Shown: positions 36,961 through 48,402 of the stretch, piece by piece
Layout: every line of letters starts with the position of its first letter
Position numbering within the stretch: the first letter of the stretch is position 1
Source of the DNA: Paracoccus lichenicola
GTDB lineage: Bacteria; Pseudomonadota; Alphaproteobacteria; Rhodobacterales; Rhodobacteraceae
Reading direction: 5' to 3'
DNA length: 64,000 nucleotides
Assembly: GCF_009708075.1 (NCBI RefSeq)
Contig: NZ_WMBT01000001.1
Span: 248,001-312,000, forward strand
Program-made: the position numbers and the translations under genes
The notes under the pieces: model-generated
Seen by the model: the letters and a program-made list of their open reading frames with translations, nothing else
Databases searched by the model: none
What the model was told of the DNA's origin: nothing

Positions 36961-36984
36961 CCGCCCCCCTTGGGGCGGTTTTCC
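36961..36984 (+). terminator. Rho-independent terminator after the small secreted protein gene
   Basis: CCGCCCC (36961-36967) pairs with GGGGCGG (36972-36978) around CCTT, followed by TTTTCCTTT. It lies 23 nt after the stop of the small secreted protein and before the LysR gene. Confidence 0.8.
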
Positions 36985-37013
36985 TTTGTCCCGGCCCGGT
37001 GCATGGTAAGGCC

Positions 37014-37895
37014 ATGGATATCAGCGTTTTCCGCACCTTCGTCAGCGTCGTGGACGAAGGCAGCTTTGCCGCCGCCGCCGGCCGCATGGGCATTTCCCGC
37101 AGCCTGTGCAGCAAGCATGTCGCGGATCTGGAGGCCCATCTGGGCGTCCGCCTGCTGGTGCGCACCACGCGCAAGGTGACGCCCACCGCCGCGGGCCTGT
37201 CCTACAGCCGCGAGTTGCGCGAGGTGCTGGCCCGGCTGGATGCCGCGACCGAGGCCGTCAAGGCGACCACCACCAGCCAATCCGGCGCGCTGAAGATCGG
37301 CAGTCCGATCTTCTACACGCTGAAGGTCCTGCAACCGCACCTGCTGGACTTCATGGAACGCTATCGCGACATCCGGTTGCAGGTCGTGCTGGACGACGGC
37401 GCCAGCGACATCGTGGGCGACGGCTTCGACGCGGTGATCCGCATCGGCAACCTTGCGGATTCGACCCTGCACGCCCGGCGCCTGCATTCGGTGCAGATCC
37501 TGCTGGTCGCCGCGCCCGGGTATCTGGCGCGGGCCGGGCGCCCGGAACGGCCCGCCGATCTGCTGCGCCACGATTGCCTGCATTACACCAACCTGCCCGG
37601 CACGATGACCTGGCCGCTGCGGCGGGGCAGCCGGACCATCCGCCAGCCGGTCCGGCCCAGCTTTTCCAGCAACAATACCGAACTGCTGCATTCCATGGCG
37701 CTGAATGGCAGGGGGCTTGCCCTGCTGCCCGAATTCATCGTGCGCGACGACATCGCGGCGGGCAGGCTGGACGCGCTGATGACCGACTATACCCTGCCCG
37801 ACCTGCCGGTGAACCTCGTCTATCCCTCGGGCAAGCTGCTGACCGGGGCGATGCGCATCTTCCTGGATTTCGCGACCAGCCTGCGGCTGCCATGA
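37014..37895 (+). CDS. LysR-family transcriptional regulator
   Basis: A 293-residue regulator: N-terminal winged HTH (ISVFRTFVSVVDEGSFAAAA, then GISRSLCSKHVADLEAHLGV), linker helix, and a substrate-binding-protein-like effector domain (residues 90-290) with GDGFDAVIRIGNLADSTL and LALLPEFIVRDDI. This sub-type resembles the CrgA/AaeR-like group that often acts on nearby genes, but the target and effector are unknown. ATG 37014 with TAAGG just upstream was preferred over a GTG at 36999. It is convergent with glnA, sharing a bidirectional terminator. Confidence 0.85.
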   Translation: MDISVFRTFVSVVDEGSFAAAAGRMGISRSLCSKHVADLEAHLGVRLLVRTTRKVTPTAAGLSYSRELREVLARLDAATEAVKATTTSQSGALKIGSPIFYTLKVLQPHLLDFMERYRDIRLQVVLDDGASDIVGDGFDAVIRIGNLADSTLHARRLHSVQILLVAAPGYLARAGRPERPADLLRHDCLHYTNLPGTMTWPLRRGSRTIRQPVRPSFSSNNTELLHSMALNGRGLALLPEFIVRDDIAAGRLDALMTDYTLPDLPVNLVYPSGKLLTGAMRIFLDFATSLRLP

Positions 37896-37920
37896 AAAAG
37901 GCGCCCCGAAGGGCGCCTTT
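37892..37920. terminator. Bidirectional terminator between LysR gene and glnA
   Basis: AAAGGCGCCC (37897-37906) pairs with GGGCGCCTTT (37911-37920) over the loop CGAA. On the minus strand the hairpin is followed by TTTTTC, a good terminator for glnA; on the plus strand the T-run is only three bases. The LysR stop lies inside the left flank. Confidence 0.8.
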
Positions 37921-37942
37921 CCGGGTCACTGTCCCGAAGCTG

Positions 37943-39349
37943 TCAGCAGCTGTAATACATCGCGTATTCGATGGGATGGGGCGTATGCTCGTAGGCATAG
38001 ACCTCTTCCCACTTCAGCTTGATGTAGGATTCCAGCTGGTCGCGGGTGAACACGTCGCCCGCCAGCAGGAAGTCCATGTCCTTCTCCAGCTCCTCCAGCG
38101 CCTCGCGCAGGGAACCGCAGACGGTCGGGATTTCGGCCAGTTCCTCGGGCGGCAGGTCGTACAGATCCTTGTCCGACGCGGGGCCGGGGTCGATCCGGTT
38201 CTTGATCCCGTCCAGGCCCGCCATCAGCAGGGCCGCGAAGGCCAGATAGGGGTTGGCCGCCGGATCGGGGAAGCGGGCCTCGACGCGCTTGGCTTTCGGC
38301 GACTCGGTCCACGGAATCCGCACGCAGCCCGAGCGGTTGCGGGCCGAATAGGCGCGCAGCACGGGGGCCTCGAAGCCCGGGATCAGCCGCTTGTAGCTGT
38401 TGGTGGACGGGTTCGTCAGCGCGTTCAGCGCCTTGGCGTGCTTGAGGATGCCACCGATGAAATACAGCGCCTCCTGGCTCAGGTCGGCGTACTTGTCGCC
38501 CGAGAACAACGGCTTGCCGTCCTTCCAGATCGACATGTTGACGTGCATCCCCGACCCGTTGTCGCCCTTCATGGGCTTGGGCATGAACGTCACCGACTTG
38601 CCATAGGCGTGGGCGACGTTGTGGATGACGTACTTGTATTTCTGGATGTTGTCGGCCTGCTCGGTCAGCCCGCCGAAGATCAGCCCCAGCTCGTGCTGCG
38701 CGGAGGCGACCTCGTGGTGGTGCTTGTCCACCTTCATGCCCATGCGCTTCATCGTGGACAGCATCTCGCCGCGGATGTCCTGGGCGGCGTCGATGGGGTT
38801 CACCGGGAAATAGCCGCCCTTGTGGGCCGCGCGATGGCCCTGGTTGCCCATCTCGTATTCGGTGTCGGTGTTCCAGGCGGCGTCGGTCGCGTCGATCTGG
38901 TAGGACACCTTCTGCGGCGTCACCTGATAGCGCACGTCGTCGAAGATGAAGAACTCGGCCTCGGGACCGAAATAGGCCGCGTCGCCGATCCCCGAGGACT
39001 TCAGGTAGGCCTCGGCCTTGACCGCCGTGCCGCGCGGGTCGCGGGCATAGGCCTCGCCCGTGTCGGGTTCGACCACGTTGCAATGCACGCAAAGCGTCTT
39101 TTCGGCATAGAACGGATCCAGATAGGCCGAGGCGGCATCGGGCATCAGCTTCATGTCGGACTGGTCGATGGATTTCCACCCGGCGATCGAGCTGCCGTCG
39201 AACATGAAGCCTTCCTCGAAGAAGTCCTCGTCGATCAGATCGACATCCAGCGTCACATGCTGAAGCTTGCCCTTGGGATCGGTGAAGCGGACATCCACAT
39301 AGGCGACCTCCTCATCCTTCAGCAGCTTCAAAACGTCATTGACTGTCAT
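37943..39349 (-). CDS. glnA: Glutamine synthetase type I
   Basis: Assimilates ammonia by making glutamine from glutamate and ATP, as a dodecamer. It is 468 residues. Visible are [19 protein letters not shown], the catalytic [25 protein letters not shown] and [14 protein letters not shown]. Tyrosine in [11 protein letters not shown], near residue 397, is the adenylylation site, so activity is likely controlled by GlnE through the PII protein encoded just upstream. It follows glnB by 83 bp on the same strand. A hairpin lies in that gap. A bidirectional terminator follows. Confidence 0.97.
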   Translation of the reverse strand: MTVNDVLKLLKDEEVAYVDVRFTDPKGKLQHVTLDVDLIDEDFFEEGFMFDGSSIAGWKSIDQSDMKLMPDAASAYLDPFYAEKTLCVHCNVVEPDTGEAYARDPRGTAVKAEAYLKSSGIGDAAYFGPEAEFFIFDDVRYQVTPQKVSYQIDATDAAWNTDTEYEMGNQGHRAAHKGGYFPVNPIDAAQDIRGEMLSTMKRMGMKVDKHHHEVASAQHELGLIFGGLTEQADNIQKYKYVIHNVAHAYGKSVTFMPKPMKGDNGSGMHVNMSIWKDGKPLFSGDKYADLSQEALYFIGGILKHAKALNALTNPSTNSYKRLIPGFEAPVLRAYSARNRSGCVRIPWTESPKAKRVEARFPDPAANPYLAFAALLMAGLDGIKNRIDPGPASDKDLYDLPPEELAEIPTVCGSLREALEELEKDMDFLLAGDVFTRDQLESYIKLKWEEVYAYEHTPHPIEYAMYYSC

Positions 39350-39372
39350 CTCTTCCCTTTCTGCGTAGATGC

Positions 39373-39397
39373 GGCCCGGCCTTAGCGGAACCGGGCC
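39373..39397 (-). other. Hairpin between glnB and glnA
   Basis: An inverted repeat GGCCCGG (39373-39379) / CCGGGCC (39391-39397) with an 11-nt loop lies in the 83-bp glnB-glnA gap. It lacks a T-run, so it is more likely an mRNA-processing or stability element, or a partial terminator, than a full stop. Differential expression of glnB and glnA is a possible consequence (inference). Confidence 0.45.
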
Positions 39398-39432
39398 TGA
39401 AAGTCCTGTTGGGATGCTGTTTCTTGTTGTGT

Positions 39433-42662
<3,230 letters not shown>

Positions 42663-42673
42663 CGCAACGGCCG

Positions 42674-44797
42674 TCACAACGTGCAGGACACGCAGCCCTG
42701 GACCTCGGTCCCCTCCAGCGCGGTCTGGCGCAGGCGGATGTAATAGATCGTCTTGATGCCCTTCTTCCAGGCATGGATCTGCGCGCGGTTGATGTCGCGG
42801 GTCGTAGCCTCGGACGGGAAGAACAGCGTGAGGCTCAGGCCCTGGTCCACGTGTTCCGTCGCGGCGGCATAGGTGTCGATGATCGCGTCGGGACCGATCT
42901 CGTAGGCGTCGCGATAGTATTCCAGGTTGTCGTTCGACATGAAGGCTGCGGGGTAATAGACGCGGCCGATCTTGCCTTCCTTGCGGATCTCGATCTTGGA
43001 CACGATGGGGTGGATCGAGCTGGTCGAGTTGTTGATATAGCTGATCGACCCGGTCGGCGGCACCGCCTGGAGGTTGCGGTTGTACAGCCCGTGCTTCATC
43101 ACGTCGGCCTTCAGCGCGGCCCAATCCTCGCGCGTGGGCAGGGTCACGTTCCCGAAGACCCGCGCCACGTCGGGCAGCGTGGGCAGCCAGTCGCGGCTGA
43201 CGTATTTGTCGAAGAACGTGCCGTCCGCGTATTTCGACTTCTCGAAATCACGGAAACTCGCCCCCTTTTCCTGCGCCAGCAGGTTCGACGCGCGGATCGC
43301 GTGAAAGGCCACGGCGGCGAAATAGACAGACGTGAACTCCACCCCCTCGGGGCTGCCGTAATGGATGCGTTCCCGCGCCAAAAAGCCGTGCAGGTTCATC
43401 TGGCCAAGGCCCACCGCGTGCGCCTCGTCGTTGCCGCGGCGGATGGACGGGACAGCCTCGATGGCAGACATTTCCGACACGGCGGTCAGCGCGCGGATCG
43501 CGGCCTCGACCGTGCCGCCGAAGTCGGGACCGTCCATGGTCGCGGCGATGTTCAGCGAGCCCAGGTTGCAGGAAATGTCCGTGCCCAGGTGGGAATAGCT
43601 CAGATCCTCGTTGAACTCGGACGCCTCGTTGACTTGCAGGATTTCGCTGCACAGGTTCGACATGGTGATGCGGCCATGCACGGGGTTGGCGCGGTTCACC
43701 GTGTCCTCGAACATGATGTAGGGATAGCCGCTCTCGAACTGGATCTCGGCGATGGTCTGGAAGAACTCGCGCGCGTTGATCTTGCGCTTCTTGATGCGCT
43801 TGTCGTCCACCATCTCGGCGTATTTCTCGGAAACCGAGATTTCCGAGAACGGCACCCCATAGACCTTCTGCACGTCGTGGGGCGAGAACAGGTACATGTC
43901 GGCGTTCTTTTTCGCCAGCTCGAAGGTGATGTCGGGGATCACCACGCCAAGGCTCAGCGTCTTGATGCGGATCTTCTCGTCCGCGTTCTCGCGCTTGGTG
44001 TCCAGGAAGCGCATGATGTCGGGGTGGTGGGCGTTCAGATAAACCGCCCCCGCCCCCTGCCGCGCGCCAAGCTGGTTGGCATAGCTGAACGAATCCTCCA
44101 GCAGCTTCATCACCGGGATCACGCCCGACGACTGGTTCTCGATCCCCTTGATGGGCGCCCCGGCTTCCCGCAGGTTGGTCAGCATCAAGGCCACGCCACC
44201 GCCACGCTTGGACAGTTGCAGGGCGGAATTGATTGACCGGCCGATGGACTCCATGTTGTCCTCGATCCGCAGCAGGAAGCAGGAAATCAGCTCGCCCCGC
44301 GACTTTTTCCCGGCGTTGAGGAAGGTCGGCGTGGCGGGTTGGAAGCGGCCCGACAGCATCTCCTCCATGAAGCGCATGGCCAGCGCCTCGTCCCCGCGCG
44401 CCAGCGTCAGGGCGACCATGACCACACGGTCTTCATAGCGTTCCAGGTAACGCTGCCCGTCGCGGGTCTTGAGCGTATAGCTGGTATAATACTTGAACGC
44501 GCCCAGGAAGGTGGGAAAGCGGAACTTGCGCTTGAAGGCCGCGTCCCAGATCGCGCGCTGGAAGTTCCTGGAATACTGGTCCAGGACTTCGGGTTCGTAG
44601 TAACCCTCCTCGACCAGGTAATCCAGCTTCTCGTCCAGGGAATGGAAGAAGACGGTGTTCTGGTTCACGTGCTGCAGGAAATACTGCCGCGCGGCCATGC
44701 GGTCGGCGTCGAACCGGATGCGCCCGTCGGCGTCATACAGGTTCAGCATCGCGTTCAGCGCGTGATAGTCCAGTTCTGGTTTCAGACCGTCAAGCAT
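42674..44797 (-). CDS. nrdE: Class Ib ribonucleotide reductase alpha subunit
   Basis: The catalytic large subunit reducing ribonucleoside diphosphates, 707 residues, typical for NrdE. Visible are the substrate-site region [20 protein letters not shown] with its redox cysteine, MSNLCSEI with the central cysteine region, the NLGSLNIA segment, and the C-terminal redox pair GCVSCTL that accepts electrons from NrdH. No N-terminal ATP-cone is present, as expected for class Ib. ATG 44797 lies inside the end of nrdI (16-nt overlap), so translation is coupled. Confidence 0.96.
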   Translation of the reverse strand: MLDGLKPELDYHALNAMLNLYDADGRIRFDADRMAARQYFLQHVNQNTVFFHSLDEKLDYLVEEGYYEPEVLDQYSRNFQRAIWDAAFKRKFRFPTFLGAFKYYTSYTLKTRDGQRYLERYEDRVVMVALTLARGDEALAMRFMEEMLSGRFQPATPTFLNAGKKSRGELISCFLLRIEDNMESIGRSINSALQLSKRGGGVALMLTNLREAGAPIKGIENQSSGVIPVMKLLEDSFSYANQLGARQGAGAVYLNAHHPDIMRFLDTKRENADEKIRIKTLSLGVVIPDITFELAKKNADMYLFSPHDVQKVYGVPFSEISVSEKYAEMVDDKRIKKRKINAREFFQTIAEIQFESGYPYIMFEDTVNRANPVHGRITMSNLCSEILQVNEASEFNEDLSYSHLGTDISCNLGSLNIAATMDGPDFGGTVEAAIRALTAVSEMSAIEAVPSIRRGNDEAHAVGLGQMNLHGFLARERIHYGSPEGVEFTSVYFAAVAFHAIRASNLLAQEKGASFRDFEKSKYADGTFFDKYVSRDWLPTLPDVARVFGNVTLPTREDWAALKADVMKHGLYNRNLQAVPPTGSISYINNSTSSIHPIVSKIEIRKEGKIGRVYYPAAFMSNDNLEYYRDAYEIGPDAIIDTYAAATEHVDQGLSLTLFFPSEATTRDINRAQIHAWKKGIKTIYYIRLRQTALEGTEVQGCVSCTL

Positions 44798-45195
44798 TCC
44801 AACCCCCGGAATTGATGAAGGCCCGCGCGGACCTTTTGAATATCGGTTTCCGTCCCCGCCAGCTCGAACCGCCACAACACGGGGACGTCGCATTTCTCCG
44901 CGATGACGCGGGCCGACAGCGCATAGGTCGCGCCGAAATTGCGGTTGCCCGCGCCGATCACGCCCCGCAGCAAGGCGCGGCGGCGGGGATCGTTGAGGAA
45001 CCGGATCACGGGCTTCGGCACCGCGCCGCGCCCCTGCCCGTCGGCATAGGTCGGGCAGATCAGCACGAAGGGCGCGTCCACGGCCGGCATCGGATCGGCG
45101 GGCCGGATCGGGATCCGCAGCGCGGGCAGGCCCAACCGCGCGACAAATCGCGCCGTGTTGCCCGAGGCCGAGGAATAGAAGACCAGGCCCGCCAT
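44782..45195 (-). CDS. nrdI: NrdI flavodoxin-like RNR activator
   Basis: A 137-residue flavodoxin-fold protein that supplies the oxidant used to assemble the dimanganese-tyrosyl cofactor of NrdF. The FMN phosphate loop is [13 protein letters not shown] near the N-terminus, and [18 protein letters not shown] is the isoalloxazine-side loop. Its presence argues that NrdF here can run on manganese, useful under iron limitation or oxidative stress. It lies between nrdH (6-bp gap) and nrdE (16-nt overlap). Confidence 0.95.
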   Translation of the reverse strand: MAGLVFYSSASGNTARFVARLGLPALRIPIRPADPMPAVDAPFVLICPTYADGQGRGAVPKPVIRFLNDPRRRALLRGVIGAGNRNFGATYALSARVIAEKCDVPVLWRFELAGTETDIQKVRAGLHQFRGLECLTV

Positions 45196-45201
45196 GGCCG
45201 G

Positions 45202-45423
45202 TCAGGCCAGCCGGCCGATCATGTCGGGCCGGAAGCCCGCCCAATGCGCATCGCCCGCGATCACCACCGGCGCCTGGCGATAGCCAAGTGCCACGACGCG
45301 GGCCATCGCGGCCTCGTCTTCGGTCAGGTCGATCACGTCATAGGACAGGCCGCGGGCGTCAAGCGCGCGCGTCGTCGCGGTGCATTGCACGCAGGCGGGT
45401 TTGGAATAAACGGTGATGGTCAT
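45202..45423 (-). CDS. nrdH: NrdH glutaredoxin-like electron donor
   Basis: A 73-residue redoxin with active site CVQC ([20 protein letters not shown]) and the thioredoxin-like end [20 protein letters not shown]. It reduces the C-terminal cysteines of NrdE, taking electrons from thioredoxin reductase. ATG 45423 is preceded by AAGGAG at 9 nt. It is the first gene of nrdHIEF, so the operon promoter must lie in the 426-bp region to its right (45424-45849), which also serves the divergent gbcA-like gene. Confidence 0.93.
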   Translation of the reverse strand: MTITVYSKPACVQCTATTRALDARGLSYDVIDLTEDEAAMARVVALGYRQAPVVIAGDAHWAGFRPDMIGRLA

Positions 45424-45615
45424 GCCCACTGCTCCTTCTGCTTTGGGCAGGGCCAAACAGGCCGCGGGACGAAGTCCCACGCGCCGTTCCATCAGGCCTG
45501 CCCGGTGTCGTTTTCCTGTCAGACTGCCGCAACCGCCAAGGGCAGGCAAACGGTGTCTTTCCATCCGGTCCAGACGTTTTCCCATCTGTTGCGAAACAAC
45601 CACAAACCGTTGCAG

Positions 45616-45662
45616 CCACATCATCTGGGACAAATCATCTTCACCCTAACAATATATGGAAG
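45616..45662 (-). promoter_or_regulatory. Candidate NrdR boxes upstream of nrdHIEF
   Basis: On the minus strand the segment 45662-45647 contains CCATATATTG, matching 9 of 10 core positions of the NrdR consensus CwAtATaTwG. A much weaker site starts at 45616, exactly 31 bp away, the spacing usual for NrdR box pairs. NrdR represses RNR genes when dATP is plentiful. The first site is convincing in its core but poor in its flanks; the second is supported mainly by spacing. Confidence 0.45.
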
Positions 45663-45696
45663 GCGAACGAGGTTCCAGCCTCTCCGGGAAATTCCC

Positions 45697-45705
45697 TGTG
45701 GATAA
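45697..45705 (-). promoter_or_regulatory. Perfect DnaA box in the nrd/gbc intergenic region
   Basis: TGTGGATAA on the plus strand is TTATCCACA on the minus strand, the strict DnaA-box consensus. It lies about 275 bp upstream of nrdH and 145 bp upstream of the divergent Rieske gene. DnaA is known to act on nrdAB in E. coli, so a replication-linked input is plausible. A chance match is possible. Apart from this box and the NrdR-like sites, I see nothing else in the 45424-45849 gap. Confidence 0.45.
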
Positions 45706-45849
45706 CTTTCGGAAGCCATCCGGCGGTCGGGGAACGATGATTTGGCCCATGTCTCAATCGCGCCCTGCAAGGTCGTAATTTTGCCATGGCCTTGCCAGGA
45801 TGCGGCTAATTTGCACCCCATAGCAGCCAGCACCTCCATGGGTCCAGAC

Positions 45850-47082
45850 ATGAACACGACCTCGACCGCCAGCCTGATCGCCGAACGCGTCCCCGGCTTT
45901 TCCCTGCCCCGCGAATTGTATTGCGGGCAGCAGGCCTTCCAGGACGACCTGGAACAGATCTGGTATCGCGAATGGCTTTTCGCGCTGCCGTCCTGCGAAA
46001 TCCCCAAGACCGGCAACTTCGTCACGCTGAACGTGGGCGCCTATCCGGTGATCGTGGTGCGCGGCGGGGATGGCCGCGTGCGCGCCTTCCACAACGTCTG
46101 CCGCCACCGCGGCCAGCGGCTGTGCGCCAAGACGAACGGGTCCAATCCGAAGCTGGTCTGCCCTTATCACCAGTGGACCTATGACCTGGACGGCAAGCTT
46201 CTGTATGCCCGCGACATGGGCGAGGACTTCGACGCCAGCAAATACGGGTTGAAGCCGGTCCATTGCGTCGATCTGGGCGGCATGGTCTTCATCTGCCTGG
46301 CCCAGATCCCGCCCGCCATCAACGACCTGGCCGCCAACCTGACGCGCTATGTCGCGCCTTCGGGCCTGGCCGACAGCAAGGTCGCCTTCACCTCGACCAT
46401 CATCGAGAAGGGCAACTGGAAGCTGGTGATGGAAAACAACCGCGAATGCTATCACTGCGGCGGTTCCCACCCCTCGCTGTGCCGGACCTATTCCGACGAT
46501 CCGCTGATGACGGTGATGGAAGGCCCGAATTCGGCCTCGCCCGAGATCCTGGACCACTGGGCGCGCTGCGATGCGGCAAACCTGCCCTCGCGCTTCGTCA
46601 ACACGCCCGACATGCAGTGGCGCATGGCCCGCGTGCCGCTGATGGACAACCAGGAAAGCTTCACCATGTCGGGCAAGGCGGCCGTGTCGCGCCGCATGGG
46701 GACGATCCCCTGGAACGACGCGGGCAGCCTGATGTTCTATCACTTCCCGTCAAGCTGGAACCACTTCCTGCCCGATCACGCCATCGTCTTTCGCGTGCTG
46801 CCCATCAGCCCCACGGAAACCGAGGTCACGTCGAAATGGCTGGTCCACAAGGACGCGGTCGAGGGCGTGGACTACGACCTTCAGAAACTGACCGAGGTCT
46901 GGCTGGCGACCAATGACGAGGACCGCCAGGTGGTCGAGGAAAATCAGCGCGGCATCCTGTCGCCCGCCTATCAGCCCGGTCCCTATTCGCCCACGCAGGA
47001 AGCGGGCGTCATCCACCTGATCGACTGGTATTGCGGGTTGATGGCCCGGCGCCTGACCCCGGCAAGCGTCGCGGCGGAGTGA
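45850..47082 (+). CDS. gbcA: Rieske non-heme iron oxygenase alpha subunit, GbcA-like
   Basis: A 410-residue ring-hydroxylating-type oxygenase. The Rieske cluster ligands are CRHRGQ and CPYHQW (residues about 80-105). The mononuclear iron region is ENNRECYHCGGSHPSL, the variant characteristic of glycine-betaine monooxygenases rather than aromatic dioxygenases. GbcA removes a methyl group from glycine betaine as formaldehyde, giving dimethylglycine. Stachydrine or carnitine relatives are less likely alternatives. ATG 45850 was chosen (MNTTSTASLIAERVPG); ATG 45838 is also in frame. The reductase partner follows 8 bp on. The downstream dimethylglycine and sarcosine oxidases are not in the window. 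Confidence 0.85.
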   Translation: MNTTSTASLIAERVPGFSLPRELYCGQQAFQDDLEQIWYREWLFALPSCEIPKTGNFVTLNVGAYPVIVVRGGDGRVRAFHNVCRHRGQRLCAKTNGSNPKLVCPYHQWTYDLDGKLLYARDMGEDFDASKYGLKPVHCVDLGGMVFICLAQIPPAINDLAANLTRYVAPSGLADSKVAFTSTIIEKGNWKLVMENNRECYHCGGSHPSLCRTYSDDPLMTVMEGPNSASPEILDHWARCDAANLPSRFVNTPDMQWRMARVPLMDNQESFTMSGKAAVSRRMGTIPWNDAGSLMFYHFPSSWNHFLPDHAIVFRVLPISPTETEVTSKWLVHKDAVEGVDYDLQKLTEVWLATNDEDRQVVEENQRGILSPAYQPGPYSPTQEAGVIHLIDWYCGLMARRLTPASVAAE

Positions 47083-47090
47083 AGGACCAC

Positions 47091-48167
47091 ATGAAGAAAC
47101 CACGCCTGAACTGGGCCACGGAACCGTGGTCCGACGACGAGTTGCTGGAATGCGCGATGGTGGTCCCCGAAACCGCGGACGCCGCCACCTTCACCTTTCG
47201 GGCGCCGTCGGGGGCGTGGTTCGATTACCAGCCGGGGCAGTTCCTGACGCTGGACCTGCCCCTGCCCGGCGGCAACATCCAGCGGACCTACACGATCAGT
47301 TCCAGCCCGTCGCGGCCCTTGTCGATCTCGGTCACGGTCAAGGCGCAGCGCATGTCGCTGGCGACCCGGTGGATGCTGGACCACCTGCGGCCGGGGATGC
47401 GGATCAAGGCCTATGGCCCGTCGGGGATCTTCACCAGCCTGCGGCACCCGGCGAAGAAGCACCTGTTCATCTCGGCCGGGTCGGGCGTCACGCCGATGAT
47501 GTCGATGACCACCTGGGCGTGGGATTCGGGCGAGATGCCGGACATCGTCTTCGTCCACGCCGCCCGCAGCCCGTCCGACATCATCTTCCGCCGCCGCCTG
47601 GAACAGTTCGCCGACCGCGTGCCCGGCCTGCAACTGCGCTTCACGGTCGAGCAGAACGACCCCTTCACCGCCTGGACCGGCTATCTGGGCCGCCTGAACC
47701 AGATCATGCTGGGCCTGATGGCGCCAGATTACCTGGAGCGAGAGGTCTTCTGCTGCGGGCCGGAACCCTTCATGCAGTCGGTGCGCGACATGCTGGTGTC
47801 GCTGGGCTTCGACATGGACCATTACCACCAGGAAAGCTTCGGCGCCCCCGTCAGGACCGAGGCCGACGCCCCGGTGATCGACGACGTGGCCCCCGAGGAA
47901 GGCGCCAAGGCCCAGATCACCTTCGCCGCCAGCGGCGTCACCGCCCCCTGCGCGGAAACCGACACGGTTCTGGCGGTGGCCAAGCGGTCGGGGCTGAACA
48001 TCCCGTCCGGCTGCACCTTCGGCCTGTGCGGCACCTGCAAGATCAGGAAAATCTCGGGCGAGGTGCACATGGTCCACAACGGCGGCATCAGCGACGACGA
48101 CATCGCCGAGGGCTATATCCTCGCCTGCTGTTCCCATCCCATGGGCCGGATCGAGGTCGAGGTCTGA
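47091..48167 (+). CDS. gbcB: Hybrid FNR/ferredoxin reductase, GbcB-like
   Basis: A 358-residue electron-transfer partner of the upstream oxygenase. The N-terminal FAD domain (residues 30-125) has RTYTISSSPS, the NAD domain follows with SAGSGVTPMMSM and FCCGPEPFM, and a C-terminal plant-type 2Fe-2S ferredoxin domain (about 270-358) has CTFGLCGTCKIRK and a distal cysteine in ILACCSHP. It moves electrons from NADH via FAD and 2Fe-2S to the Rieske centre. GAAGGA lies 4 nt before the ATG, and the gap to gbcA is 8 bp, so the two form one operon. Confidence 0.88.
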   Translation: MKKPRLNWATEPWSDDELLECAMVVPETADAATFTFRAPSGAWFDYQPGQFLTLDLPLPGGNIQRTYTISSSPSRPLSISVTVKAQRMSLATRWMLDHLRPGMRIKAYGPSGIFTSLRHPAKKHLFISAGSGVTPMMSMTTWAWDSGEMPDIVFVHAARSPSDIIFRRRLEQFADRVPGLQLRFTVEQNDPFTAWTGYLGRLNQIMLGLMAPDYLEREVFCCGPEPFMQSVRDMLVSLGFDMDHYHQESFGAPVRTEADAPVIDDVAPEEGAKAQITFAASGVTAPCAETDTVLAVAKRSGLNIPSGCTFGLCGTCKIRKISGEVHMVHNGGISDDDIAEGYILACCSHPMGRIEVEV

Positions 48168-48168
48168 C

Positions 48169-48201
48169 GGCGCCGGGGCAATCTGCCGCAGCCCCGGCGC
48201 C
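48169..48201 (+). terminator. GC-rich hairpin after gbcB
   Basis: A perfect 11-bp stem, GGCGCCGGGGC (48169-48179) with its complement (48191-48201), and an 11-nt loop begin 1 nt after the gbcB stop. The following CCTTCAGG is not a T-run, so this is either a Rho-assisted terminator or a 3'-stabilising hairpin. Confidence 0.45.
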
Positions 48202-48402
48202 CCTTCAGGGCCGGGTCACGAAAAAGTTGGAAAAATCTGGTCTTTGCCGATAATCCAGCCTTGATCTTGGGCGGGGCGAAAGGCATTCGGGTTCAAACCC
48301 CCGGAACGCTTGGTGCCGCTTGTTCCCGCTATCCCGGAACAGGATCCCCACCGACATGCGCGGGGTTCGCGACACGTTTGACAGGGCAAGGGCAGGGCAA
48401 GC

